A DNA stretch of 9,930 bases, taken from positions 1 to 9,930 of the forward strand of contig DHGA01000085.1 of NCBI GenBank assembly GCA_002402545.1, read 5' to 3'. The DNA is from Syntrophaceae bacterium UBA4810 (lineage in GTDB: Bacteria; Desulfobacterota; Syntrophia; Syntrophales; Smithellaceae). The position numbers and the translations under genes were made by a program. The notes under the pieces are model-generated. The model made no database searches and was not told the origin of the DNA. It was given only the letters and a program-made list of their open reading frames with translations. Shown one piece after another: positions 1 through 7,228 of the stretch; positions within the stretch are counted from its first letter, which is position 1; the number at the start of each line of letters is the position of its first letter.

Positions 1-1
1 C

Positions 2-145
2 GGATTGCCTGAAAAGGCAGAAAAAACATTACAAGCTAAAAAAACAACTGCTGCAGAACAAATTCTTCATTCCGGAGTCGAACAATTACAAAAACTGCTG
101 GAATATTCAGGCAATGGATCAGATAAAGAAATTCCAAAACCCTGA
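2..145 (+). CDS. C-terminal end of an unidentified protein (5' truncated by window)
   Basis: The second forward frame is open from the window edge to a TGA at 143-145, giving 47 residues. The segment is rich in Lys, Glu, Gln and Ala and reads as an amphipathic, probably helical or coiled-coil tail (for example the stretch EQILHSGVEQLQKLLEYSG), followed by a polar end finishing in EIPKP. There is no cysteine, no membrane segment and no motif that I recognise, so no function is assigned. It converges on dtd with 56 bases between the two stop codons, and I see no convincing hairpin plus T-run there. The coding call rests on the open frame and protein-like composition only; the real gene lies mostly outside the window. 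Confidence 0.5.
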   Translation, partial: GLPEKAEKTLQAKKTTAAEQILHSGVEQLQKLLEYSGNGSDKEIPKP

Positions 146-201
146 GATGATCCTGTATGCACAAGATATTCCGAAAACTACATTAAGTAACAAATCAGGA
201 A

Positions 202-654
202 TTATTGTTTACTACGCTTGCTCTCTATTATCAGGGTTACAGGGCCTTCATTTATCAGAGATACATCCATTGAAGCCTGAAAAACACCAGTCTCAACTTT
301 TTTAATTCTTTCTCTTGCCCTTGAAACAAAAGATTCAAATACATTTCTTGCTTCTTTTGAATCCATGGCACTGGAAAATGACGGCCTCCTCCCTTTTGAG
401 CAATCTCCGTAAAGTGTAAATTGTGAAACTATTAGTAAATCACCATTAACGTCTATAAGAGATTCATCAAGCTTTCCATCTTCTTTTTCAAATATCCGCA
501 AATTTATGATTTTATCGAGCATCCACTGAACATCCGGAGTATCGTCCTCCTTCCCTATACCAAGAAATAGAAGTATTCCTCTTCCTATCTCACCGACAAT
601 CCTGCCTTCAATTTCAACAGATGCCTTTTTTACACGTTGTACAACCGCTCTCAT
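202..654 (-). CDS. dtd: D-aminoacyl-tRNA deacylase (D-Tyr-tRNA deacylase)
   Basis: This cytosolic editing enzyme hydrolyses the ester bond of D-aminoacyl-tRNAs (and Gly-tRNA(Ala)), keeping D-amino acids out of translation. The 150-residue length is typical of the family. It starts with the standard MRAVVQRV strand and carries the two family signatures: SQFTLYGD at residues 77-84 (the SQxTL motif) and NEGPVT at 135-140 (the Gly-cisPro motif that gives chiral selection). The preceding TGVFQASMDVSL segment also fits the family. It lies 30 bases downstream of the EF-G-like gene on the same strand and is probably cotranscribed with it, pairing two translation proteins. No good Shine-Dalgarno sequence is visible: the bases before the ATG are A/T-rich, so initiation may rely on an unstructured leader. 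The start is otherwise unambiguous because the family begins exactly at this Met. Confidence 0.96.
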   Translation of the reverse strand: MRAVVQRVKKASVEIEGRIVGEIGRGILLFLGIGKEDDTPDVQWMLDKIINLRIFEKEDGKLDESLIDVNGDLLIVSQFTLYGDCSKGRRPSFSSAMDSKEARNVFESFVSRARERIKKVETGVFQASMDVSLINEGPVTLIIESKRSKQ

Positions 655-684
655 AAAAATTTTTATTAAAAGAAGAGGATCAGA

Positions 685-2772
685 TCATTTTTCTTGCTCT
701 TTTTCTTTTTTAGCCTGCTCGATAACCTTTGTTGTTATATGAGCCGGCAGCTCTTCATAATGGGAAAATTCTATTGTAAAAGTTCCCCTGCCTCCGGTCA
801 TTGATTTCAGATCAGGAGCATATTTCAGGATTTCTGCCATAGGCACCGAGGCCTTAACCACCTGATTGTTACCCTTTGACTCCACACCTATAATCTTGCC
901 CCTTCTTGAATTCAAATCCCCCATTATGTCACCCATGTATTCATCGGGAACAATAACCTCTATCTTCATAATCGGTTCAAGAAGCGTGGGCTGGCACATT
1001 TCAAGGCCTTTCTTGAAACCCATTGAACCGGCAATTTTAAAGGCCATTTCCGATGAGTCCACTGTATGGTAAGATCCGAAAGTCAGATTTATTTTAAAAT
1101 CCACTACAGGATAACCAGCAAGCACGCCTTTCGCCGCTGCTTCCACAATTCCTTTTTCAACGGCCGGACGATATTGTCCCGGAATAACACCACCGACTAT
1201 TTTGTCATGAAACTCAAAACCGCCGCCGCGCGGCAGCGGCTCGATGTCAATCCAGCAATCGCCGAACTGTCCTCTTCCACCGGATTGTTTCTTGTATTTG
1301 CCCTGTATATTGGTTTTCCCCTTGATGGTTTCCTTATAGGGAATTTTGGGGGTGTTCAGATTGACTTCGACACCGAATTTTCTTTTCATTTTTTCGATAT
1401 TGACTTCAATGTGTACCTGTCCCATACCCGAAAGAATCATTTCCTTGGTCTCGACATTGCGGGAGAAAACGATGGTCGGGTCTTCTTCTGTCAGGCGGTG
1501 TATCGATGAGGCAATCTTGTCTTCGTCGCCTCTTGTTTTTGGTTCCATGGCGTAAGACATGATGGGTGGGGGCACGGGCACTTTTTCAAAGATAATCGGA
1601 GATTTCTCGTTGCAAAGCGTGTCTCCGGTTGTTGTTTCCTTCAATTTAGCCACGCCGGCAATGTCACCGGGGATAAGGGTTTCCGCCTGTTTCTGGTTTT
1701 TACCTTCCAGGAAGAAAACATGCCCGAATTTTTCCGTAATTTTTCTCGTGGAATTATAAACCGGAGTGTCGGAATTGAGTGTGCCGGAATAAACACGGAA
1801 CAGGGTCAATCTGCCTGCGTAAGGATCGGCGATTGTCTTGAAAACGATTGCGGAGAAGGGTGCGTCTTCCGAAGGCTGCCTTTCTTCAACATCGTCCGTT
1901 TTAGGTTTTTTGCCTTTAACAGGACCGCGATCAACAGGAGAAGCGAAAGAAACAGCTATCAAATCAAGCAGTAAAGAAACACCGATGCCTTTCATGGCAG
2001 AGCCACAGATTACCGGAACCAGGCTGCCAAAGGATACTCCTTTTTTCAAACCGGCTTTTAATTCTTCGTCGGAGAGCTCGCCGGCTTCCAGATATTTATT
2101 CATCAACTCATCATCGGACTCGGCAATATCTTCCACCATGGAGTCACGCATGAGTTTTACGTCGTCCTTCATTTCCGCGGGGATATCCACGGCTTTACCC
2201 ACGCCTTTATTATCACTGAAAAGGTAAGCCTTCATGCTGATTAAATCAACGATGCCGTTGAATTTATCTTCGGAGCCGATAGGAAGGCAGACAGGGGTGG
2301 TTTTTCTCTTGAATTTGTTTTTAATGCTGTCCAGCGCGGTGTCAAAGTTGGCGCGTTCACGATCCAGTCTGTTAATAAAAATAATGCGGGGGAGTTTGAA
2401 TTCATCGGCCAGTTCCCAGACTTTCTGTGTCTGGAATTCAACGCCGCCGACAGCGTCAATGACCACAACAGCGTTTTCGACAACGCTCATAGAACATTTT
2501 ATATCATAGGTAAAGTTAGAGTCGCCCGGTGTGTCAATAAAAGTAATCTTATGTTTTTCCCATTCGACAAAATTTGCCGCGGAACTGATTGATCCTCGCC
2601 TTTTTTGTTCTTCAGGCTCGTAGTCCATCGTAGACGTGGAGTCATCCACTCTTCCCAGCCTTTCATTTTTGCCGGAAATGAATAAAAAAGATTCACAAAG
2701 GGATGTTTTACCCGTTCCTCCGTGACCGACTATTGCTAAATTTCTTAGGGATTTGGATTCGTATTTTGCCAT
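685..2772 (-). CDS. fusA: Elongation factor G-like translational GTPase (EF-G paralogue)
   Basis: This is a 695-residue, five-domain EF-G family GTPase, the factor that drives mRNA-tRNA translocation and, with RRF, ribosome recycling. The G1 P-loop is GHGGTGKT (16-23), G3 is DTPGD (80-84), G4 is NRLD (134-137) and G5 is GSA (257-259). Domain IV has GGRGQFGD (498-505) and the decoding-loop region YHTVDSSEMAF (568-578). Domain V ends with GGRGTFTIEFSHYEELP (660-676). Canonical EF-G has AHIDAGKT, DTPGH and NKMD, so the G domain is divergent: the catalytic His of DTPGH is Asp84, and the switch I RGITI region reads RRGSIS. These features point to a paralogue of the EF-G2 or spare EF-G type rather than the str-operon fusA, and no rpsL, rpsG or tuf is adjacent. 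The gene has an AAGGAG ribosome site and precedes dtd. The exact subfamily, and hence the symbol, is less certain than the family. Confidence 0.93.
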   Translation of the reverse strand: MAKYESKSLRNLAIVGHGGTGKTSLCESFLFISGKNERLGRVDDSTSTMDYEPEEQKRRGSISSAANFVEWEKHKITFIDTPGDSNFTYDIKCSMSVVENAVVVIDAVGGVEFQTQKVWELADEFKLPRIIFINRLDRERANFDTALDSIKNKFKRKTTPVCLPIGSEDKFNGIVDLISMKAYLFSDNKGVGKAVDIPAEMKDDVKLMRDSMVEDIAESDDELMNKYLEAGELSDEELKAGLKKGVSFGSLVPVICGSAMKGIGVSLLLDLIAVSFASPVDRGPVKGKKPKTDDVEERQPSEDAPFSAIVFKTIADPYAGRLTLFRVYSGTLNSDTPVYNSTRKITEKFGHVFFLEGKNQKQAETLIPGDIAGVAKLKETTTGDTLCNEKSPIIFEKVPVPPPIMSYAMEPKTRGDEDKIASSIHRLTEEDPTIVFSRNVETKEMILSGMGQVHIEVNIEKMKRKFGVEVNLNTPKIPYKETIKGKTNIQGKYKKQSGGRGQFGDCWIDIEPLPRGGGFEFHDKIVGGVIPGQYRPAVEKGIVEAAAKGVLAGYPVVDFKINLTFGSYHTVDSSEMAFKIAGSMGFKKGLEMCQPTLLEPIMKIEVIVPDEYMGDIMGDLNSRRGKIIGVESKGNNQVVKASVPMAEILKYAPDLKSMTGGRGTFTIEFSHYEELPAHITTKVIEQAKKEKEQEK

Positions 2773-2777
2773 GAAAG

Positions 2778-2783
2778 CTCCTT
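2778..2783 (-). promoter_or_regulatory. Ribosome binding site of the EF-G-like gene
   Basis: On the minus strand AAGGAG lies five bases before the ATG at 2772. It is a near-consensus Shine-Dalgarno sequence and fixes the start, giving the expected MAKYESKSLRNLAIVGH N-terminus. Confidence 0.8.
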
Positions 2784-2831
2784 TCGGGATATCTTTAAAA
2801 AAAGCGAATTCACTTGAATGTGCGGATGTTT

Positions 2832-2860
2832 AGCTTATCCGGCAGGTAAAATCAAGTCAA
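2832..2860 (-). promoter_or_regulatory. Candidate sigma70-type promoter for the EF-G-like gene and dtd
   Basis: On the minus strand TTGACT (2860-2855, five of six matches to TTGACA) is followed after 17 bases by TAAGCT (2837-2832), a weak -10 element with three of six matches. It would give a leader of roughly 50 bases before the ATG at 2772. The 155-base gap between the permease stop and this gene is the largest within the minus-strand block, which supports a separate promoter. The -10 is poor, and no strong terminator is visible after the permease, so readthrough from upstream is also possible. Confidence 0.38.
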
Positions 2861-2927
2861 TTTTCAGAAGTTTTGAGCAAGGCTTATGCTAGGTAAGATG
2901 ATAGGGGTTAATATTTCCGGCAAGCAA

Positions 2928-4625
2928 TTAAAGCTTTTTTAAGTGTTTTTCACCCAGGCGCATGGGGAAATAAATCGCAAAAACGCAAAGAATAAAAGCT
3001 GTAGAAAAAGAAATAATCAGCCAAAAAGCATGGAAGACGGAAAGATTTCTGCCGTGCACTTGGGCCATAAAAGTGTAATAGACGGGGCCCGCTTCCAGAA
3101 TAATGACCGAAGCGATCAGGCCGAAAGCGCAAACCATAAATAGGAGTCCGCCGAAGCTCGTTGCCGCGAGAGCGGGATTTTCCGATTTAAAATCGGGATA
3201 ACGGGCTCCTAATCCGACGGCCAGAGCGACAACCGCGGGAACAAGGCAAAACATTGTTATGATGGATAAAACCATGATGAAAGGCGTTACACCAAGCAGA
3301 ATATTAGATACGATAATCAGGATTTCGGAAACAATCAGTAAAGGCAGGTAATAGAGAAAAAATTTAATCCACAAAAAAGTTTTAATTGATACCGGAGCGG
3401 CCTGAATTATCCAGAAAGCTTCACTTTCAATGCTTACCGCGGGAAAGACAAAACGAGCGGCAATGGCAGAAAGAACAAAAGCGGCAAGTCCCATATTCAA
3501 AAAGGAAAAAACGTTTTGCAGATATATAGTTTTGATCGGCGATTTATCCAGAGGCAAAACGGAGAAATTATAAAGATAAATCACAATCAAAGCGCAAATC
3601 AAAAAAAGCTGCGGCCATTGCGTGGAATCACGGAAAAAACTCCTTATTTCTTTTACAGCGACCGCTTTAGCCGGGCGATGAAGAAAGTTTAGTAAATTGT
3701 CCCAGGTGCGGTCGTGAAAAGTAAGCGGCGAGAAAAGCCGTTTGGCTGTTGTCTGCGCGCGGGAAAAGCCGCGGAAATATGAAAAACCGGCGAATGATTT
3801 GTTGATAAAAATCAGGGTGTAAGCGAAACTCGCACAAAGCGAGAGATTGAAAAGTGATGATTTCCATTGGCTTTTAAGCGCAAACCTTGCCGCATCGGTT
3901 ATCCAGGTAGTAGGCATGAATGGAGAATTAAGCGCCTGCATCGTATTTAAGTAATTGACAACGGAAGCAAACGTTTCCGGATTTACCAACTGCTCCGGCC
4001 TGATCATTCTTAAAAATATAACAAGCAGTATCGCCAGCGCGACACCCATTACGACAAAAAGTGCGCGTATTTTTCCCGCCGGCAGAATTACCGCTCCCAG
4101 CATCACCAGCAGGCTGCTTATTGCCGCGGCGATAAGGCATAGAATAATAATCGCGCAAAAGGCAATCAGATAGAAACCGATTCCGGCCGAGTAAATTATC
4201 CCATAAGATAAAAAAACAGGCATGCTGAATAAAATAACCATCCAGGAAGAATCAAAGGCGCTGCTTATCCATCTGGAAAGGAAAATATCTCTGGATGAAA
4301 CAGGCAGTGAGTGAAGCAGAGGCAAGTCTCTGCTTAAATACAAATGTGAAAGGCTGTTGATGATATTGCTGAAAAGCAATAGCGCGAAAAAGGTTATCAT
4401 CATCATGGAAAGAAGTTTCATGGCGAGAATGTCGCCGAAATCTTCCACGCTGTTAAAATAGTTAAGAACACGGAAAAAAATAGCAAAAGCGCCAATCCAG
4501 AAAATAAGGCCGATTGCGGAAAACATAAAAACCCGCCACCAGTTATTGCCTTTTTTTCCCGGCCTGATGCCGATAATGCTGGAAAGCATCCGCGGCCTTA
4601 ATAATATCAGCAGAACATTTCTCAT
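2928..4625 (-). CDS. ABC-2 type exporter permease, 12 predicted membrane helices
   Basis: This 565-residue inner-membrane protein is the partner of the ATPase encoded directly upstream (stop at 4627, this ATG at 4625, one base between). Hydrophobic segments sit at about 34-53, 69-89, 127-147, 150-176, 186-206, 258-275, 338-355, 372-392, 418-440, 448-471, 491-511 and 532-554. That is six per half, separated by a polar loop near 285-335. Each half has a similar element after its second helix: PLLHSLPVSSRDIF (102-115) and FWIIQAAPVSIKTF (404-417). They resemble the short helix that contacts the ATPase in ABC-2 permeases, so the protein looks like two permease units joined in one chain. It fits the large uncharacterised ABC_tran_2-like permeases. 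The substrate is unknown. There is no clear ribosome site, so translation is probably coupled to the ATPase gene. Family confidence is high and substrate confidence nil. Confidence 0.85.
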   Translation of the reverse strand: MRNVLLILLRPRMLSSIIGIRPGKKGNNWWRVFMFSAIGLIFWIGAFAIFFRVLNYFNSVEDFGDILAMKLLSMMMITFFALLLFSNIINSLSHLYLSRDLPLLHSLPVSSRDIFLSRWISSAFDSSWMVILFSMPVFLSYGIIYSAGIGFYLIAFCAIIILCLIAAAISSLLVMLGAVILPAGKIRALFVVMGVALAILLVIFLRMIRPEQLVNPETFASVVNYLNTMQALNSPFMPTTWITDAARFALKSQWKSSLFNLSLCASFAYTLIFINKSFAGFSYFRGFSRAQTTAKRLFSPLTFHDRTWDNLLNFLHRPAKAVAVKEIRSFFRDSTQWPQLFLICALIVIYLYNFSVLPLDKSPIKTIYLQNVFSFLNMGLAAFVLSAIAARFVFPAVSIESEAFWIIQAAPVSIKTFLWIKFFLYYLPLLIVSEILIIVSNILLGVTPFIMVLSIITMFCLVPAVVALAVGLGARYPDFKSENPALAATSFGGLLFMVCAFGLIASVIILEAGPVYYTFMAQVHGRNLSVFHAFWLIISFSTAFILCVFAIYFPMRLGEKHLKKL

Positions 4626-4626
4626 A

Positions 4627-5352
4627 TTACGCTTCGTGAATTAGAGTTAGAAATACTTCTTCCAGCCTTGCTTTTTGTGTTTGCGCGGCTGAATTTAATT
4701 CATCCATGGTGCCCTGTGCCACAAGGTTTCCTTTATGGATAACTCCTATTCTGTCGCACATATCCTCGGCAATGCTCAATGTGTGAGTAGAAACAAAAAT
4801 CGCGACATTTTTTGATGCTAGGTCTTTGAATATGTCTTTCACCATGCGCACGGCGGAGGGGTCGAGCCCGACCATCGGCTCATCAACGACGAGAATTTTC
4901 GGGTCATGCATTAAAGCCGCGGCAATAATCAATCTTTGTTTCATGCCGTGAGAGTAGGCTTCAATTATCTCGTTTGCCCAATCCCAAAGGGCGAATTGGC
5001 GAAGCAGATCATCCGAGCGCTGGCGCACAGACTTTGCGTCAACTTCATAGATATCGGCGATAAATTTCAGAAACTCAGCTCCGGTAAGCTTTTCATAAAG
5101 AAACGGCCTGTCCGGGACGACGCCGATAATTTTTTTGGCGGCTACCGGATTTTCTTTCATATCAATGCCGTCAATGATAATACTGCCGGATGATGGTTCA
5201 ATAATGCCGCCCATCATGCGAATGGTGGTTGTCTTGCCCGCGCCGTTGGGGCCGATAAAACCGTAAATATCGCCGGAGGCAACATGCAGGTTTAGGTTAT
5301 TTACGGCGATAGTTGTGCCGTAGTCTTTGGTAATATTTATCAGATCAATCAT
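4627..5352 (-). CDS. ABC transporter ATP-binding protein (ABC-2 exporter type)
   Basis: This 241-residue nucleotide-binding subunit powers export by the adjacent permease, probably as a homodimer on the cytoplasmic face. Walker A is GPNGAGKT (34-41), the signature is YSHGMKQ (133-139), Walker B is ILVVDE (153-158) with catalytic Glu158, the D-loop is GLDP (162-165) and the H-loop His is His190 in STHTLS. The Q-loop position reads VVPDRPFLYEKLT (78-90), the Pro-acidic form common in CcmA/NatA/DrrA-like ATPases of drug, lipid and sodium exporters. Length and all motifs indicate an active ATPase. Its start codon overlaps the end of the transglutaminase-like gene by eight bases (ATGATTGA). A GGAGG lies inside that upstream gene, but 15 bases from the ATG, so initiation is probably by coupling. 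The substrate cannot be read from the sequence. Confidence 0.95.
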   Translation of the reverse strand: MIDLINITKDYGTTIAVNNLNLHVASGDIYGFIGPNGAGKTTTIRMMGGIIEPSSGSIIIDGIDMKENPVAAKKIIGVVPDRPFLYEKLTGAEFLKFIADIYEVDAKSVRQRSDDLLRQFALWDWANEIIEAYSHGMKQRLIIAAALMHDPKILVVDEPMVGLDPSAVRMVKDIFKDLASKNVAIFVSTHTLSIAEDMCDRIGVIHKGNLVAQGTMDELNSAAQTQKARLEEVFLTLIHEA

Positions 5353-6817
5353 ATTTTGTGGAAAGAACCTCCAGTTTTATTTTTCCCATTACTCCGAGCA
5401 AATCAAGTTGAACGCCGCCTTCACCACGAGTAAGGCGAATATGGGTTACGTCAGCCGGTATCTGATTAAAAACGGAATCAACGGTAATCCAGTTTCCCGC
5501 GTAAGCAAGGTTCCAGGCGTGATAATAAAAGCGCCCATTTTGATAAACTAATCCCGCTTCGATTTGCGCGGGAACGCCAGCAGCGCGCAGTAGTGCCGCG
5601 GTCAGAACTGCATGTTCGTTGCAATCTCCCATTTTATTATTCAGCACCTCCAGCGCGTTGGGAACAGATAATACGGGAGTTTTTTTGATATTCGCATACA
5701 CCCAGTGGACAATTTTTTCTGTTTTTTGAAAAGGGTTGTCAGACGGGCGGACAATCTTTTGCGCCTGTGCTTTTATTTGTTCATGGCCGGATTGCACCAG
5801 GGGAGTCGGTTCTAAATATCGGCGCATATTTTCCTGAATGGCGTGATTTTGAATACCTGTTTCGGTTAGATTTTCTTTTGTTATGGTCAGAATCCTTTGG
5901 GCGAATACCTGACGGCCTCCATTCAGGAATAAAGGCGTATTGCGAATCCCGTCTATTTTGATTTTTATCTCGTTTAATTTCTCAGGTTCATTTATTTTCA
6001 CGTTAGATTCCACGGAGGCAATCTGCGCGAAATCAACATCAGCAACCACGGCCATATCTTCAGTGGCTTTTTGTGGACTGACTTTTTCCATGGAAAGCCC
6101 CAGAAGTCCGGTTTCCTTCAAAACCTCTCCCTCTTTGCTGAGCCAGGCGCAATTTTTTGCTCCCATAAAATCAGCGCAGAATTTCTGCGTTAAAACGCGT
6201 TTGCCCATGATGGGAATTACTTCATCGGCCTGACGGGTGACGTTAATTTTACGAATGCCAGTTGTGGACGGATCAAAAATGGTAAAATCACGCGAGGCTT
6301 CTTTTTCCAGGCCGGCGCTAAAAGCTGCCTCATATATATTGCCGCTGACATAGGGAATATCTTTAAGCGGTATTTCGCTTCTTTGCTGAGAGGAAGGTTG
6401 CCCGGAAAAAAGAATCAGCCTGTCATCAGTCGCGTAGCCATGAGCTTTAAAACTGAAAAGACTGGAATTTAGCTCAAAGTTGAAAGATGAAAAGCTCATA
6501 TCAGGGTTAAGATCTGTCTCCATTTTCAGGTGAAGAACCTGGGTGGTTCCCAGAGTGGAAATCTGCATCGTCACATTTTCCTGGCTATGCATTTTCCCTG
6601 TTTCCGTGATAATGAATTGGCGGTGAATCACGCCTATTTTTTTGTCTTTCTGGTATATATTCATCCAGCTTTCCGCGGGACGCTGTATTTCCGCTTTTTG
6701 GGATAAAGCCCCTTTTTCATTGTCTTTTGTAAAAACATCAAGACGAATTGCCAGCAGTATTAAAAAAACGATACTGACAAATATTCCCAAGATAACCGAT
6801 GGTTTTGTCTTAGTCAT
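5345..6817 (-). CDS. Membrane-anchored transglutaminase-like (papain-fold) protein
   Basis: With the ATG at 6817 the protein has 490 residues. A short basic N-terminus (MTKTK) is followed by one hydrophobic segment at 6-26, a signal anchor placing the rest outside the cytoplasm. Residues about 50-250 form a beta-rich region of unknown function, opening with an ESWMNIYQKDKKIG element. The transglutaminase-like domain is at about 340-460: Cys399 in GDCNEHAVLTAALLRAAGVPAQ is split here only by family variation, His433 is in YYHAWN, and Asp447 is in WITVDSVFNQ, so the Cys-His-Asp triad is complete. Such domains act as cysteine proteases, amidases or acyl transferases; which applies is unknown. 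The frame is open to a TTG at 6880, but that TTG is the -35 box of a strong promoter, so translation must begin at 6844, 6835 or 6817. I prefer 6817, which leaves a leader of about 28 bases, though no strong Shine-Dalgarno sequence supports any of the three. It overlaps the ATPase gene by eight bases, tying it to the exporter. Confidence 0.88.
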   Translation of the reverse strand: MTKTKPSVILGIFVSIVFLILLAIRLDVFTKDNEKGALSQKAEIQRPAESWMNIYQKDKKIGVIHRQFIITETGKMHSQENVTMQISTLGTTQVLHLKMETDLNPDMSFSSFNFELNSSLFSFKAHGYATDDRLILFSGQPSSQQRSEIPLKDIPYVSGNIYEAAFSAGLEKEASRDFTIFDPSTTGIRKINVTRQADEVIPIMGKRVLTQKFCADFMGAKNCAWLSKEGEVLKETGLLGLSMEKVSPQKATEDMAVVADVDFAQIASVESNVKINEPEKLNEIKIKIDGIRNTPLFLNGGRQVFAQRILTITKENLTETGIQNHAIQENMRRYLEPTPLVQSGHEQIKAQAQKIVRPSDNPFQKTEKIVHWVYANIKKTPVLSVPNALEVLNNKMGDCNEHAVLTAALLRAAGVPAQIEAGLVYQNGRFYYHAWNLAYAGNWITVDSVFNQIPADVTHIRLTRGEGGVQLDLLGVMGKIKLEVLSTKYD

Positions 6818-6851
6818 ATAAATGAGACTTTTCATGAGTTGCATTAATGAT

Positions 6852-6880
6852 ATTATATAGACGCTGGCGTTAAGAGTCAA
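6852..6880 (-). promoter_or_regulatory. Strong sigma70-type promoter of the transglutaminase-ABC operon
   Basis: On the minus strand TTGACT (6880-6875) and TATAAT (6857-6852) are separated by exactly 17 bases. The -10 matches consensus at all six positions and the -35 at five of six. The predicted start of transcription is near 6845, directly at or beside an ATG at 6844. It lies just downstream of the GNAT pseudogene remnant and reads into the transglutaminase-like gene. Confidence 0.78.
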
Positions 6881-6915
6881 CGGTGCATGATTAACGCGGG
6901 AATACTTTACAGCTT

Positions 6916-7196
6916 TCAGTGAGATTCAAAGGGAATCGCTGTTTTATAGGCGCCGTTATCCTAAAGTGTTTTTACGCGGGGAATGGCTTTTTTTCGTAAA
7001 TTTTCAGCATTGCCGTGTTGCTTTCCAAGTCATCCCCGGTAAATCTGGTTATGCCTTCTTCGCGGCCCGTGCGGATTAAAAGTTCAAGCAGAAATGAAGC
7101 GATTCCAAAACTCTGATAATTTTTATCGACTATAAAAGTGGTATCCGCGAAAACTAAAATGATTAATATGTTCAAATCTATTGAAACTTCAAAGAT
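6916..7196 (-). pseudogene. Decayed 3' remnant of a GNAT N-acetyltransferase gene
   Basis: On the minus strand an open frame from about 7196 to a TAA at 6974-6972 encodes a typical GNAT core. It has FIVDKNYQSFGIASFLLELL, where the QxxGxA element is the acetyl-CoA pyrophosphate loop, then GITRFTGDDLESNTAMLKIYEKKPFPA. The conserved C-terminus continues in the next frame as VKTL, a TAG, then DNGAYKTAIPFESH and a TGA at 6918-6916. Restoring one missing base near 6975 and reading the TAG as a sense codon gives a continuous, family-like end. The N-terminal half of the domain is absent: a TAA at 7199-7197 precedes the remnant and no start with a ribosome site exists. The motif style resembles the GNAT domain fused to ADP-forming acyl-CoA synthetases (Pat-like proteins), from memory and so tentative. 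The gene is broken and not expected to make an active enzyme. Confidence 0.72.
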
Positions 7197-7199
7197 TTA

Positions 7200-7228
7200 T
7201 TGACAAGAGAGCTCAATTAATATATCAA
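7200..7228 (+). promoter_or_regulatory. Sigma70-type promoter for psd-pssA and downstream genes
   Basis: A perfect -35 box TTGACA (7200-7205) is followed after 17 bases by TATCAA (7223-7228), four of six matches to TATAAT. A TATATC at 7221-7226 gives an alternative with a 15-base spacer. Transcription would start near 7235, about 27 bases before the psd ATG, leaving room for the AAGGA-type ribosome site at 7244-7248. It begins just beyond the 5' edge of the GNAT remnant. Confidence 0.6.

Noticed and set aside
114..305. Plus-strand frame of 63 codons overlapping the 5' partial gene and the end of dtd
   Set aside because: It overlaps two better-supported coding regions, lacks a ribosome site and has no recognisable features.
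1066..1509. Plus-strand open frame of 147 codons within the EF-G-like gene
   Set aside because: It is the antisense shadow of conserved EF-G domains III and IV and shows no protein family features.
2881..2927. Possible terminator after the permease gene (small AGCA...TGCT hairpin)
   Set aside because: The stem is only about four base pairs and has no following T-run on the minus strand, so it does not qualify.
5107..5112. ATPase Q-loop lacks a clear Gln (reads VVPDRPFLYE)
   Set aside because: A Pro-acidic replacement at this position is common in CcmA/NatA/DrrA-like exporter ATPases, so it is not a sign of inactivity.
6891..6985. Two similar stretches, TTAACGCGGGAATAC near 6891 and TTACGCGGGGAATGG near 6972
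   Set aside because: They are short and imperfect and do not fit a target duplication or operator spacing; chance is likely.
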